Origin: Vibrionaceae bacterium
GTDB taxonomy: Bacteria; Pseudomonadota; Gammaproteobacteria; Enterobacterales; Vibrionaceae
NCBI GenBank assembly: GCA_018222805.1
Contig: JAAEZQ010000003.1
Span: 203,487 to 267,486 of the forward strand
DNA: 64,000 nucleotides
Direction: 5' to 3'
A model generated the notes under the pieces. The model had not been told where the DNA came from. It ran no database searches and saw nothing but the letters and a program-made list of their open reading frames with translations. Positions within the stretch are counted from its first letter, which is position 1. Every line of letters begins with the position of its first letter. Of this stretch, positions 55,656 to 64,000 are shown in pieces. A program made the position numbers and the translations under genes.

Positions 55656-56826
55656 AAGGCTTATGGAATATCGCTGATGAGATCATTAGGTTCCCATGTC
55701 CATTTTCGCCACCAATAAATCGTCCTTGTTCACCAAAGGTGAATGGGCATATAAATGGCAGGTGTTCCAGTTCTTGGTTGATTTGTTCACAAACGCTGTC
55801 CATGTCTTGCTTCAAGTGCAGCATAGGCCCTGCGCAAAAGATGTTGATAACACCGATTTTACGAGACTCTTCTAATTTTTGGTTGAACGCGATATTCACA
55901 ACTTTTGCCGCTCGAGCTATCAGGTGTTCGCGACTGCCTTTCATTAAAGTGATCTCTTCTCCTTCATTAATATTGGTAAAGAGTTCGATGCCTCCTTCTG
56001 CTGTTTCTCTTATGGGGTGAGAGAGTTTGTAATATGGTCTGTCGTACAAGTAGCCTGCAACTCTTCCTATTGGGTATGCACTGGAGTTCGTGAATAGTAG
56101 GTTGTCTTGGCCTGTTTGATTTTGCTGATGATTAGTCCATTGTCTATAGCGTTCCAGTGCAGGTTCACCATCAATCTCTAGTAGACAACGTCCTTTTGTT
56201 TTAGTGGCTATACCTTTCATGTTTGTAGAGGTATGCCCCGCACTAAAAGCGATATCAACATGTTGGGACGAATAGAATAAAGTGAGGCTCACCCCTGATT
56301 GCTGTTGTCCTTGTGCGGTAATGACGGACCACTTTCCTTTAATATTATTGTCGGCTGCTGAGCCACCAATAATTGGTACCAATGTGCCAAACCTATGATC
56401 GATAGATTCGATTATTGATTCTTCTCTTCCTGGAGTGGCATGGAGCAAGATTAAGTCTGGTATTTCCCCTACTCGGTTGGCATCTTCAAGCGCCATATCC
56501 AATGCGTGCATGACGCCTTCGTTTTGAGTGCAGTGAGAAATGCCAGTCCCGTAAGCATGTGGGCCGTTATCGTAAACCGCTAAGGCAGCAATGACTGGAC
56601 CGGAATGAAAACCTTGGTCCGTCATTACCGCTTGGCATGAGCTCGCGCCGTGAAAAGGCGTACCGGGAAAGTTCTTGAGCAGAGCTGTGCGCATTAGTTC
56701 AAAGTCATAGTCTTCTGTGTAATAACATACGACGTATGCTGGGTTCTTTTTAGTCAATTCAGAACGAAGTTTTTTAACAGCTAAATGTTCATCGGTGATA
56801 TGAGTATAAACTGATTGGCACTGCAT
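55645..56826 (-). CDS. nosP: FIST-domain nitric-oxide sensor NosP
   Basis: This 393-residue protein has a FIST N domain followed by a FIST C domain (typical segments GTLVPIIGGSAADN, FGEQGRFIGG). NosP proteins bind haem and report nitric oxide to a partner histidine kinase, usually inhibiting its autophosphorylation. The overlapping hybrid kinase gene downstream is the expected partner. In V. cholerae a NosP-VpsS pair feeds quorum-sensing and biofilm control. A haem-ligating histidine cannot be assigned from sequence alone. The region fits a role near cytochrome oxidase genes. Confidence 0.78.
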   Translation of the reverse strand: MQCQSVYTHITDEHLAVKKLRSELTKKNPAYVVCYYTEDYDFELMRTALLKNFPGTPFHGASSCQAVMTDQGFHSGPVIAALAVYDNGPHAYGTGISHCTQNEGVMHALDMALEDANRVGEIPDLILLHATPGREESIIESIDHRFGTLVPIIGGSAADNNIKGKWSVITAQGQQQSGVSLTLFYSSQHVDIAFSAGHTSTNMKGIATKTKGRCLLEIDGEPALERYRQWTNHQQNQTGQDNLLFTNSSAYPIGRVAGYLYDRPYYKLSHPIRETAEGGIELFTNINEGEEITLMKGSREHLIARAAKVVNIAFNQKLEESRKIGVINIFCAGPMLHLKQDMDSVCEQINQELEHLPFICPFTFGEQGRFIGGENGHGNLMISSAIFHKPYER

Positions 56827-56939
56827 ACGCTTTTAAAATTGTTTATGACTTTGTTGTTATACCATTCCCACCCATTATCACTAAGTAAGAAGTTTCAATT
56901 TTCTTGAAGAAGTTCCAATTATCGCGGTTGATATCCACT

Positions 56940-57296
56940 TTATAATTGAACAGCGACAATATTTTGATTTATTCGAAGCTTAATAATTTTGCTTCTTGAA
57001 ATAGACTTCCATTCAATATTTTTATTAATGTCTTTTGCATTAATAAACTGCCCTGATTGATCCAGATCAATTTCCATAGTGCTACTTTTCAGCGTTTCGA
57101 TTGAAATTCCCTCCGAGTCTCGATTAATAGTGATTCTTTCCCCTGAAATTGTTACATCACATCGTTCTTTTTGTGAACAATCGACGTTTTTAGGCGTCTC
57201 GTGTGTAAAGGTTCGCCATAAAAATGCGCCAGCTAAAACACTGAGCATGATTAAGATTTGTGCGAGTCTCGCCTTTGTTAACTTTTGTGCAGGCAT
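56940..57296 (-). CDS. Small membrane-anchored protein of unknown function
   Basis: This 118-residue protein (ATG at 57296; the frame opens at TTG 57326) has one N-terminal transmembrane helix (RLAQILIMLSVLAGAFLWR) and a beta-rich outer part with a cysteine pair (NVDCSQKERCDVTISGE). It may be a periplasmic-facing accessory protein of the adjacent cbb3 oxidase genes, but it is divergent from ccoN and no family is recognised. The start is uncertain. Confidence 0.6.
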   Translation of the reverse strand: MPAQKLTKARLAQILIMLSVLAGAFLWRTFTHETPKNVDCSQKERCDVTISGERITINRDSEGISIETLKSSTMEIDLDQSGQFINAKDINKNIEWKSISRSKIIKLRINQNIVAVQL

Positions 57297-57554
57297 AAAT
57301 ACCAATATCCTTGTTACAAACTTCAAACTTTTTAAATAAAAAATGTGTTCCCGAGCCTCATTAAGGTTACTACCCTGTCATTGAATTGTTAATTCAAGTA
57401 TAGTGTCGAGCTGAAAATGCCACTTTTTATTAAAGTCAGCAATGGAAATAAAGTGATGATAACACTTCAATTCTAGAGTTTACTTGGGTGGTGTTACGAC
57501 GCAAGTCGTGTTGGAAGTAAAAGTGTAGTTAATTAGAAATTGGAAGCATGCATA
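57297..57554. promoter_or_regulatory. Divergent control region upstream of ccoN
   Basis: The perfect inverted repeat TTGAATT-GTT-AATTCAA (57381-57397) lies ~160 bases before ccoN, next to a -10-like TATAGT (57399-57404). It resembles but does not match the FNR consensus TTGAT-N4-ATCAA (its spacing is 3 rather than 4). cbb3 operons are normally induced in low oxygen by FNR or ArcA, so a redox regulator here is plausible (inference). Confidence 0.45.
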
Positions 57555-58982
57555 ATGAGCCAAGTAAAGCAGCTTGAACAAAACTACAACTATACAGTCG
57601 TTCGCCAATTTACCCTTGTGACCATTTTATGGGGCATAGTTGGTATGGCTGTTGGTGTTTTGATTGCCGCTCAATTAGTTTGGCCACAGCTAAACTTTGA
57701 TACGCCGTGGTTGACGTACAGTCGCTTACGTCCTCTGCATACTAATGCGGTAATTTTTGCGTTTGGTACCAGTGCTCTGTTCGCAACATCTTATTATGTT
57801 GTTCAGCGTACTTGTCAAACACGTCTTTTTGGTGGCCCACTCGTTGCCTTCACCTTTTGGGGATGGCAAGCAATTATCTTAGCCGCGGCAATTACTCTAC
57901 CTCAGGGGATGACCACCTCTAAAGAGTACGCTGAGCTAGAATGGCCTATTGATATCGCAATCGCGATTGTATGGGTTTCGTACGCAGTGGTGTTCTTTGG
58001 AACATTGGTAAAACGTAAGACCTCTCACATTTATGTGGCAAACTGGTTCTTCGGCGCGTTTATCATCACCGTAGCAGTACTTCACATCGTGAACAGCATG
58101 GCTGTCCCTGTTTCCTTGACTAAATCGTACTCGATTTATTCTGGAGCTGTGGATGCGATGGTTCAATGGTGGTATGGGCACAACGCGGTAGGTTTCCTAC
58201 TGACCGCTGGTTTCCTAGGTATGATGTACTACTTTGTCCCTAAACAAGCTGAACGTCCTGTTTACTCTTACCGTTTATCTATCGTTCACTTCTGGGCTTT
58301 GATCTCCCTATACATCTGGGCTGGTCCGCACCACCTTCACTATACTGCTTTACCTGACTGGACTCAGTCTTTGGGTATGGTGATGTCTTTGGTTCTATTT
58401 GCTCCATCTTGGGGTGGTATGATCAACGGTATTATGACGTTGTCTGGTGCTTGGCATAAGCTTCGTTATGACCCTATCTTACGTTTCCTTATTGTGTCGT
58501 TGTCTTTCTACGGTATGTCTACCTTCGAAGGCCCAATGATGGCAATCAAGACAGTAAACGCGCTTTCTCACTACACCGACTGGACCATTGGTCACGTTCA
58601 CTCTGGTGCTTTGGGTTGGGTTGCTATGGTTTCTATCGGTTCGGTTTACCACTTGGTACCTCGCCTGTTTGGCCAAGAGCGCATGTACTCTGTCGGTTTA
58701 GTTAACGTGCATTTCTGGTTAGCAACAATCGGTACGGTTCTATACATCGTAGCGATGTGGATTTCTGGTGTTATGCAAGGCCTAATGTGGCGTGCAGTTA
58801 ACTCTGACGGCACACTAACTTACAGCTTTGTGGAGTCGGTACAAGCGTCATACCCATTCTATTTTGTACGTTTCCTAGGTGGTTTAATCTTCCTATCAGG
58901 TATGATTTTAATGGCATACAACACGTACAAAACAGTAACTGCACCTAAAGAGAGCCTTAAGGCTGTCCCACATCCGGCATAA
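57555..58982 (+). CDS. ccoN: cbb3-type cytochrome c oxidase subunit I (CcoN)
   Basis: This 475-residue haem-copper oxidase catalytic subunit has 12 or more transmembrane helices. The high-oxygen-affinity enzyme reduces O2 at the cytoplasmic membrane. Conserved histidines are visible in [25 protein letters not shown] (CuB ligand pair), and [17 protein letters not shown] near the haem ligands. ATG at 57555 follows GGAAG; the frame begins 5 codons earlier at TTG. ccoO starts 13 bases after the stop. Confidence 0.95.
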   Translation: MSQVKQLEQNYNYTVVRQFTLVTILWGIVGMAVGVLIAAQLVWPQLNFDTPWLTYSRLRPLHTNAVIFAFGTSALFATSYYVVQRTCQTRLFGGPLVAFTFWGWQAIILAAAITLPQGMTTSKEYAELEWPIDIAIAIVWVSYAVVFFGTLVKRKTSHIYVANWFFGAFIITVAVLHIVNSMAVPVSLTKSYSIYSGAVDAMVQWWYGHNAVGFLLTAGFLGMMYYFVPKQAERPVYSYRLSIVHFWALISLYIWAGPHHLHYTALPDWTQSLGMVMSLVLFAPSWGGMINGIMTLSGAWHKLRYDPILRFLIVSLSFYGMSTFEGPMMAIKTVNALSHYTDWTIGHVHSGALGWVAMVSIGSVYHLVPRLFGQERMYSVGLVNVHFWLATIGTVLYIVAMWISGVMQGLMWRAVNSDGTLTYSFVESVQASYPFYFVRFLGGLIFLSGMILMAYNTYKTVTAPKESLKAVPHPA

Positions 58983-58995
58983 GGAGATTTAAAGA

Positions 58996-59616
58996 ATGAG
59001 TAATAATTCTAATAATCGCCATGAATTCCTAGAACGTAATGTCGGTTTGTTGGCTATTTTTATTGTTTTTGCTATCAGTTGGGGTGCGCTTGTTGAAATC
59101 ACGCCTCTGCTTTTCCAAAAACAAACTACTGAGCCTGTAGAAAACCTACGCGCTTACACTCCTCTCGAAATGGAAGGTCGTGATCTATACATCCGTGAAG
59201 GTTGTAGCGTTTGTCACAGCCAGATGGTACGTCCTTTCCGTTCAGAAACTGAGCGTTACGGTCACTACTCTGTTGCGGGTGAAAGCGTTTGGGAACATCC
59301 ATTCCTATGGGGTTCTAAACGTACTGGTCCAGATCTGGCTCGTGTAGGTGGTCGTTATTCTGACGAGTGGCACCGTGTTCACTTAATCGATCCACGTGAA
59401 CTTGTTCCAGAATCAAACATGCCTGGTTTCCCATGGTTAGCTGAAAACGTCTTAGACGGCAGTTTGACACAGAAGAAACTTGAGTTGTTCCGTGATCAGT
59501 TCGGTGTTCCATATACAGATGAACAGATCGCGAATGCGGCTAAAGAAGTAGAAGGTAAAACAGAGATGGATGCAATCATCGCTTACCTTCAGTCTCTTGG
59601 TCATGCAATGAAGTAA
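58996..59616 (+). CDS. ccoO: cbb3 oxidase mono-haem subunit II (CcoO)
   Basis: This 206-residue membrane-anchored cytochrome c has one N-terminal helix ([21 protein letters not shown]). The haem c motif CSVCH is at C70-H74, and the methionine axial ligand (NMPGFPW, M142) is visible. It passes electrons from CcoP to CcoN. AAGGAG precedes the ATG. Confidence 0.95.
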   Translation: MSNNSNNRHEFLERNVGLLAIFIVFAISWGALVEITPLLFQKQTTEPVENLRAYTPLEMEGRDLYIREGCSVCHSQMVRPFRSETERYGHYSVAGESVWEHPFLWGSKRTGPDLARVGGRYSDEWHRVHLIDPRELVPESNMPGFPWLAENVLDGSLTQKKLELFRDQFGVPYTDEQIANAAKEVEGKTEMDAIIAYLQSLGHAMK

Positions 59617-59625
59617 GGGGGACTT

Positions 59626-59799
59626 ATGGATTTCGGTACGATTCATAGTGTTTATACCGTTGTGCTCTTCGCCAGTTTTATTGGCATTGTATGGTGGGCA
59701 TTTAGCAAGAAGCGTAAATCACGTTTCGAAGAAGATGCTTACTTGGTCTTTGCTGACGAAGAACAAACGACCCCACATAACCAAGGAGTGAAGAAGTAA
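59626..59799 (+). CDS. ccoQ: cbb3 oxidase subunit CcoQ
   Basis: This 57-residue protein has one transmembrane helix (SVYTVVLFASFIGIVWWAFS) and an acidic tail. CcoQ helps stabilise the oxidase complex. AAGGGGG precedes its ATG, and its last base is the first base of the ccoP start codon (TAATG overlap), so translation is coupled. Confidence 0.9.
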   Translation: MDFGTIHSVYTVVLFASFIGIVWWAFSKKRKSRFEEDAYLVFADEEQTTPHNQGVKK

Positions 59800-60773
59800 T
59801 GACTACATTCTGGAGTCTCTGGATTATCGTGATTACTATCGGTACGCTAGTGGGCTGTGCAATCCTCCTGACTTGGTGCGCCAAAGATAAAATGGGCGTC
59901 GAGGAAGGGGCTGACATGGGCCACGAGTACGATGGTATTCGCGAGCTAAACAACCCGCTACCTAAGTGGTGGACTTACCTTTTTGTGAGTACTTTCGTGT
60001 TTTCTGCGGTGTACCTTGCTCTGTTCCCGGGTTTAGGAAGCTTTAAAGGCTTCTTGAACTGGGAGAGCTCGGCTCAAGAAGTGCGCTCACTTGAAGAGTC
60101 AAAACAAGCCATCGCTGCGGCACAAGAGAACAAACAACTTAACCAATACGCTAAAGAGCTTGATGATGCGGATGCTTACTTTGGTGAAGCTTTCCGTAAA
60201 CTAGCACACAACGAAAACGGCTTACGCCCTATTCCGGAAATTGCTAACGATCCTGAAGCGCTTAAAGTTGGTCAACGTTTGTTCTTGCAAAACTGTTCAC
60301 AATGTCACGGCTCAGATGCTCGTGGTCAGCAAGGTTTCCCTAACCTGACTGATAATGCATGGCTGTATGGCGGTGAACCGCAAGCAATCGTAACAACCAT
60401 CATGCATGGTCGTGTTGGTCAAATGCCAGCATGGAAAGATGCGCTTGGTGAAGAAGGCGTTCAAGAGGTGGTTAGCTACGCGCTTAGCCTTTCTGGACGT
60501 AAAGTGAATGCTCGTGAAGCAGCAGCAGGTAAAGCACGCTTTGTTGTATGTGCGGCGTGTCATGGTACAGATGGTAAAGGTAACCCAGCAGTGGGCGCGC
60601 CTGACCTGACTGACCAAGACTGGCTGTTTGGCGATTCACGTGCAGCGGTTACTGAAACGGTTATGAATGGCCGTTCTGGTGTCATGCCTGCCTGGAAAGA
60701 TATTCTAGGTGAAGACAAGATCCAGTTGGTTGCATCATATGTCTGGAGCTTAAGCAACTCCGAGAATAAGTAA
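59799..60773 (+). CDS. ccoP: cbb3 oxidase di-haem subunit III (CcoP)
   Basis: This 324-residue subunit has two N-terminal helices (residues about 4-28 and 57-77) and a periplasmic di-haem cytochrome c domain with CSQCH (166-170) and CAACH (251-255). Each haem has a downstream axial methionine (GQMPAW, GVMPAW). CcoP is the electron entry point from periplasmic cytochromes. It is fourth in ccoNOQP. Confidence 0.95.
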   Translation: MTTFWSLWIIVITIGTLVGCAILLTWCAKDKMGVEEGADMGHEYDGIRELNNPLPKWWTYLFVSTFVFSAVYLALFPGLGSFKGFLNWESSAQEVRSLEESKQAIAAAQENKQLNQYAKELDDADAYFGEAFRKLAHNENGLRPIPEIANDPEALKVGQRLFLQNCSQCHGSDARGQQGFPNLTDNAWLYGGEPQAIVTTIMHGRVGQMPAWKDALGEEGVQEVVSYALSLSGRKVNAREAAAGKARFVVCAACHGTDGKGNPAVGAPDLTDQDWLFGDSRAAVTETVMNGRSGVMPAWKDILGEDKIQLVASYVWSLSNSENK

Positions 60774-60799
60774 CCGAGATATTAAGTAACATAGCAATA

Positions 60800-60828
60800 A
60801 CAGCCCCTTTCATAGGGGCTGTCTTTCC
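60800..60828 (+). terminator. Terminator of ccoNOQP
   Basis: The ACAGCCCC/GGGGCTGT stem has a 5-base loop and a T-rich tail, 27 bases after the ccoP stop. It may be partial, since ccoH follows. Confidence 0.8.
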
Positions 60829-60878
60829 TTTAAATTTAACGCCTCCTATTTTTTCATTTAGCTGTTGAGAACTTTTTT

Positions 60879-61355
60879 ATGGTAAAGCCTTGGTATAAAC
60901 AATTTTGGCCGTGGTTCCTGATTATCCTTCCTCTTATTGTTATCGGCTGGACAATCGTGACAGTGGTTATCTTCTCGAATAACTCTGTTTCTTTAGTGGC
61001 TGAGGATTACTATAAAAAAGGTAAAGGGATTAACATCGACATCAGTAAAATGAATGTCGCTCGTGACCTGAATCTTAACGCGCATATTTCGTCTGATAGC
61101 AACACGGTTGTTATTCATTTTGATAAAGGTGAGTTGGCGCACTACCCGGCGTTAACCGCTACTTTTACCCACCGCACACTTCCTGATCGTGATTTTTCGA
61201 AGTTAATCACCGCTGATGCTTCTGGAAATTACCGATTAACGCCAGATGAAGATATCCTAGGTCCTTGGTTCATTGAGCTTCAACCACACGACAAACATTG
61301 GATGATTCAAGGTAAAGTTGAGTTTCCTGCCGCTGACACCGTTTTGATGAAGTAA
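60879..61355 (+). CDS. ccoH: cbb3 oxidase assembly protein CcoH (FixH family)
   Basis: This 158-residue FixH protein has one transmembrane helix (WFLIILPLIVIGWTIVTVVIF) and a periplasmic domain with typical FixH elements (EDYYKKGKGINIDI, PWFIELQPHDKHWMIQGKV). CcoH is needed for cbb3 assembly with CcoI and CcoS. It is 4 bases upstream of ccoI. Confidence 0.88.
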   Translation: MVKPWYKQFWPWFLIILPLIVIGWTIVTVVIFSNNSVSLVAEDYYKKGKGINIDISKMNVARDLNLNAHISSDSNTVVIHFDKGELAHYPALTATFTHRTLPDRDFSKLITADASGNYRLTPDEDILGPWFIELQPHDKHWMIQGKVEFPAADTVLMK

Positions 61356-61359
61356 TCCT

Positions 61360-63723
61360 ATGTGTAAATCCTGTTATCACTGTGGTGAAGATGTACCAGC
61401 CAACACGGATTTTAAGGTAGAAATACTTGGTGAAGTCCGTGATATGTGCTGTCCTGGTTGTCAGACGGTGGCAGAAACGATCATTGATAGTGGTCTCGTC
61501 TCTTATTACCAATACCGTACTGCACCAGCTGAAAAAGCCGATTTGGTGCCAGAGCAGCTTCAAGCGCTGATTCACTACGATAATGAAGACGTCCAGTCTG
61601 AGTTTGTGCGTCATAACGACAATGTTTCTGAAGTGACACTATCCTTAGATGGTGTTTCTTGTGCGGCTTGCGCCTGGTTGATCGAAAAGCAGGTCTCCCA
61701 TACCAAAGGATTGGTTTCTATTCGTGTTAATACCACGACGAACCGCGCTTTGCTCGCTTGGGACAAAACACAAGTTCGTTTAAGTGAGTTACTTTCGGTG
61801 ATTCATAAACTGGGCTATAAAGCGGCACCGTTTGAGGCGGACATGCAAGAAGCTTCTTATCACCGTATGATGAAGCAATACCTCTACCGACTGGGGATTG
61901 CAGGCCTAGCAACCATGCAGGTCATGATGCTAGCCGTTGCTTTATACCTGGAAGTTTTTGGCGATCTGGAGCCTGAGTTTAAAAACTACTTTCGCTGGGT
62001 CAGTTTGATATTCGCCACGCCCGTTCTTCTTTACTCTGCACTTCCTTTCTATTTAAACGCCTGGCGAAGCATCAAAGGCCGCACATTGGGTATGGATGTA
62101 CCTGTCTCGATCGCGCTCATTTTTGCTTATGTCGCCAGTCTCGTCGCCACGTTTACCGAGCAAGGAGAAGTCTTTTTTGAATCGATTTCGATGTTTACTT
62201 TCTTCCTGCTTGTCGGGCGTTTCCTGGAGATGCGCGCTCGTCGTAAAGCGGCAGCGGCAAGTGGTAACCTGCTTAAGTTGATTCCGGCCATTGCGACGAC
62301 CTTAGATGGTGAGCAAATTCCAGTGAAGACGCTGAAAATTGGTGATCGCATTCGCGTACTGCCAGGAGAGCATATTCCTGCGGACGGAAAAGTGATTTCT
62401 GGTCGTATTCACATCGACGAATCCATGCTAACCGGAGAGTCGGTTCATGTTGTTAAGAAGGAAGGCGACGCTGTTTTTGCAGGAACACTTAACGGTGATG
62501 AATCGTTTGAACTTGAAGTGACGAGTTCTAAAGCGGATTCAGTCATTTCCAATATTGTACGACTGCAAGACGAAGCCCAGCATTCGAAGCCGAAAATTGC
62601 TGAAATTGCAGACGTTGTGGCGCGTTACTTTGTTGGTGCGATACTTATCATTTCTGCAGGTACTTGGTTTTATTGGCACCAAACTAAACCTGATGATGCA
62701 TTCTGGATCATGCTGTCAGTTTTGGTTGCGACCTGCCCTTGTGCGCTTTCTTTGGCAACACCGACAGCGTTGACTTGTGCGACGTCAAGAATGGGCAACT
62801 TCGGTATTTTACTTCGTAAGGGCCACGTTTTTGAGACATTGTGCAAAGTGAATCACCTTGTTGTCGATAAAACTGGCACATTAACAAAAGGTGATATCGA
62901 AATCAGCCGTACAAGCGTTTTTGGTACGCTCTCCGAGGCTGAAAGTCTCGCACTAGCAGCTGCGCTTGAAGCCCACGCTAACCACCCTATTGCCCGTTCA
63001 TTCCAGCGCTACATTAATGAAGATATTGTTGTTTCAGACGTAAAAAATATTATTGGCTCTGGTATCGAAGGCGTATGGAACGGAAAACGTGTGAAAATAG
63101 GCAGCGCCTCTTTTGTCGTGGGTGAAAGTTGCAATGAAAGTAACGCAGTGTATCTATCGGTAAACGAGGAGCATGTTGCAACGTTCTATTATCGTGACCC
63201 TATTCGCGAAGAAAGTCAGGTATTTATACAGCGTTTTGCAGAGGCTGGTATAAAGACAACATTACTTACTGGTGATTCAATACAAAATGCTCGGCCTGTT
63301 GCGGATGAAATCGGCATCGACCACGTGATCGCATCTGCAAAACCGGAAGATAAACTCGCGTATCTTAAGAGTCTGGATAGCGATAACATTACCATGATGG
63401 TCGGTGATGGTATCAATGATGCTCCTACTCTTGCTGGGGCTCACTTATCGGTAGCGATGGGCGGTGGTACAGACGTAGCAAAGGCATCGGCTGACATGAC
63501 ACTATTGGGCGACAATCTTGAAAAATTGTTAGAAGCGCGCCTGCTGGCACTTCGTACTAGAAAAATCATCAGAGAAAACTTGGCTTGGTCTTTAGGCTAT
63601 AACCTGTTAATTTTGCCGTTGGCCGCTTCTGGTTTAGTGGCACCGTATATTGCGGTTGTTGGTATGTCAGCGAGCTCAATAATCGTGATATCCAATTCGC
63701 TGCGACTGCTTAAAGAGAAATAA
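61360..63723 (+). CDS. ccoI: Copper-translocating P1B-type ATPase CcoI (FixI)
   Basis: This 787-residue P-type ATPase supplies copper for the cbb3 active site. It starts with a ferredoxin-like CxxC segment (CKSCYHCGEDVP...CCPGC), then a heavy-metal-associated domain with CAAC (GVSCAACAWLIEK). Eight transmembrane helices carry the ion site CPC (ATCPCALSLATP). The actuator has TGES, the phosphorylation site is DKTGTLTKG, and the hinge is GDGINDAP. The short N-terminus with extra cysteines is typical of FixI rather than of CopA. Confidence 0.93.
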   Translation: MCKSCYHCGEDVPANTDFKVEILGEVRDMCCPGCQTVAETIIDSGLVSYYQYRTAPAEKADLVPEQLQALIHYDNEDVQSEFVRHNDNVSEVTLSLDGVSCAACAWLIEKQVSHTKGLVSIRVNTTTNRALLAWDKTQVRLSELLSVIHKLGYKAAPFEADMQEASYHRMMKQYLYRLGIAGLATMQVMMLAVALYLEVFGDLEPEFKNYFRWVSLIFATPVLLYSALPFYLNAWRSIKGRTLGMDVPVSIALIFAYVASLVATFTEQGEVFFESISMFTFFLLVGRFLEMRARRKAAAASGNLLKLIPAIATTLDGEQIPVKTLKIGDRIRVLPGEHIPADGKVISGRIHIDESMLTGESVHVVKKEGDAVFAGTLNGDESFELEVTSSKADSVISNIVRLQDEAQHSKPKIAEIADVVARYFVGAILIISAGTWFYWHQTKPDDAFWIMLSVLVATCPCALSLATPTALTCATSRMGNFGILLRKGHVFETLCKVNHLVVDKTGTLTKGDIEISRTSVFGTLSEAESLALAAALEAHANHPIARSFQRYINEDIVVSDVKNIIGSGIEGVWNGKRVKIGSASFVVGESCNESNAVYLSVNEEHVATFYYRDPIREESQVFIQRFAEAGIKTTLLTGDSIQNARPVADEIGIDHVIASAKPEDKLAYLKSLDSDNITMMVGDGINDAPTLAGAHLSVAMGGGTDVAKASADMTLLGDNLEKLLEARLLALRTRKIIRENLAWSLGYNLLILPLAASGLVAPYIAVVGMSASSIIVISNSLRLLKEK

Positions 63724-63739
63724 ATAGAGAAAGCTAACC

Positions 63740-63904
63740 ATGGAAAGTATTTACATATTAATTCCCATCGCCATCGTTCTGGTTTGTGTTGCTGTCGCTA
63801 TTTTTCTCTGGGCTGTTCGAAGTGATCAGTTTGAGGATCTTGAGCGTCAGGGTCACAATATACTGCTCGATGAAGAAGACCAGTCTGACAACAAAAAATC
63901 GTAG
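63740..63904 (+). CDS. ccoS: cbb3 oxidase maturation protein CcoS
   Basis: This 54-residue protein has one transmembrane helix (ILIPIAIVLVCVAVAIFLWA) followed by the conserved short tail WAVRSDQFEDLERQG typical of CcoS/FixS. It is required for cofactor insertion into the oxidase. It lies 16 bases after ccoI. Confidence 0.92.
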   Translation: MESIYILIPIAIVLVCVAVAIFLWAVRSDQFEDLERQGHNILLDEEDQSDNKKS

Positions 63905-63913
63905 CTTTTCTAT

Positions 63914-64000
63914 ATGAATCCAGATTTTATCGGTGCGTTGATGATTGGGCTTGTAGGGTCTGGCCATTGTATGGGTATGTGCGGAGGCATTGCTTCTCTG
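63914..64000 (+). CDS. Sulfite exporter TauE/SafE-family protein (5' end)
   Basis: The first 29 codons of a gene run to the window edge, beginning MNPDFIGALMIGLVGSGHCM. The segment GLVGSGHCMGMCGG with its cysteines is the signature of the UreH/TauE-SafE-type membrane protein found after ccoS in many proteobacteria. It may move copper or sulfur species for oxidase assembly (inference). Confidence 0.8.
   Translation, partial: MNPDFIGALMIGLVGSGHCMGMCGGIASL

Noticed and set aside
57381..57397. FNR box before ccoN
   Set aside because: The inverted repeat has 3-base spacing and extra outer bases. It does not fit TTGAT-N4-ATCAA.

Overview
The window comes from a gamma-proteobacterium of the genus Vibrio. 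The protein sequences and gene order (rlmI, acylphosphatase, tusE, yccA; letA-letB-rsmF; msrC-proQ-prc; pepN, gdh, pyrD-zapC-rlmKL-uup, rmf-fabA-lonH-matP; ccoNOQP-HIS) fit the large chromosome of a Harveyi-clade-like species. The species cannot be fixed from the sequence alone. The region is the replication terminus of that chromosome. It carries a dif site at 53732-53759, the gene for the Ter-macrodomain protein MatP, and two perfect matS sites (14298-14310 and 54772-54784).

Layout. 1-2.8 kb: the C-terminal end of a large Calx-beta/RTX protein exported by a type I system. 2.8-7 kb: rlmI, acylphosphatase, tusE, a small ParB/Srx-like orphan and yccA. 6.6-11 kb: an amino-acid ABC importer operon (aapJQMP type, minus strand). 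11.4-19 kb: a CysG/Met8-like siroheme enzyme with a decayed methyltransferase tail, yajQ, a Trp-type DAHP synthase with a structured leader, a DUF4442 protein, a membrane protein of unknown function, a CvfB-like S1 protein, a candidate minus-strand sRNA and rsmF. 19-25 kb: letB, letA and an ABC exporter, all on the minus strand. 25-32 kb: msrC, proQ, prc, a two-repeat secreted protein, pepN and a DUF2835 gene. 32-46 kb: the large NAD-glutamate dehydrogenase, pyrD, zapC, rlmKL, a glutaredoxin-like gene, uup, a GlyGly-CTERM DUF3466 protein and rmf. 46-49.5 kb: fabA, lonH, matP and a DUF3634 gene.

49.5-53.9 kb is the accessory part next to dif. It holds a TolA-C-like secreted protein, a DUF2726 protein, two GNAT acetyltransferases, a PH-domain protein, several very small ORFs, a duplicated terminator hairpin and two overlapping broken genes that end about 160 bp before dif. 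This looks like the residue of an element inserted near dif by XerCD, plausibly a filamentous prophage, although no phage hallmark gene is visible. 53.9-56.8 kb holds a hybrid histidine kinase and a NosP/FIST sensor that overlap as an operon (nitric-oxide signalling, VpsS/NahK type). From 57.5 kb to the end lie the cbb3 oxidase genes ccoNOQP, the assembly genes ccoH, ccoI and ccoS, and the start of a TauE/SafE-family protein.

The least-explained signals are the aroH leader, the minus-strand sRNA candidate at 17.4 kb, the 17-bp perfect inverted repeat between dif and the kinase, the near-consensus matS just upstream of matP, and the decaying gene pair beside dif.
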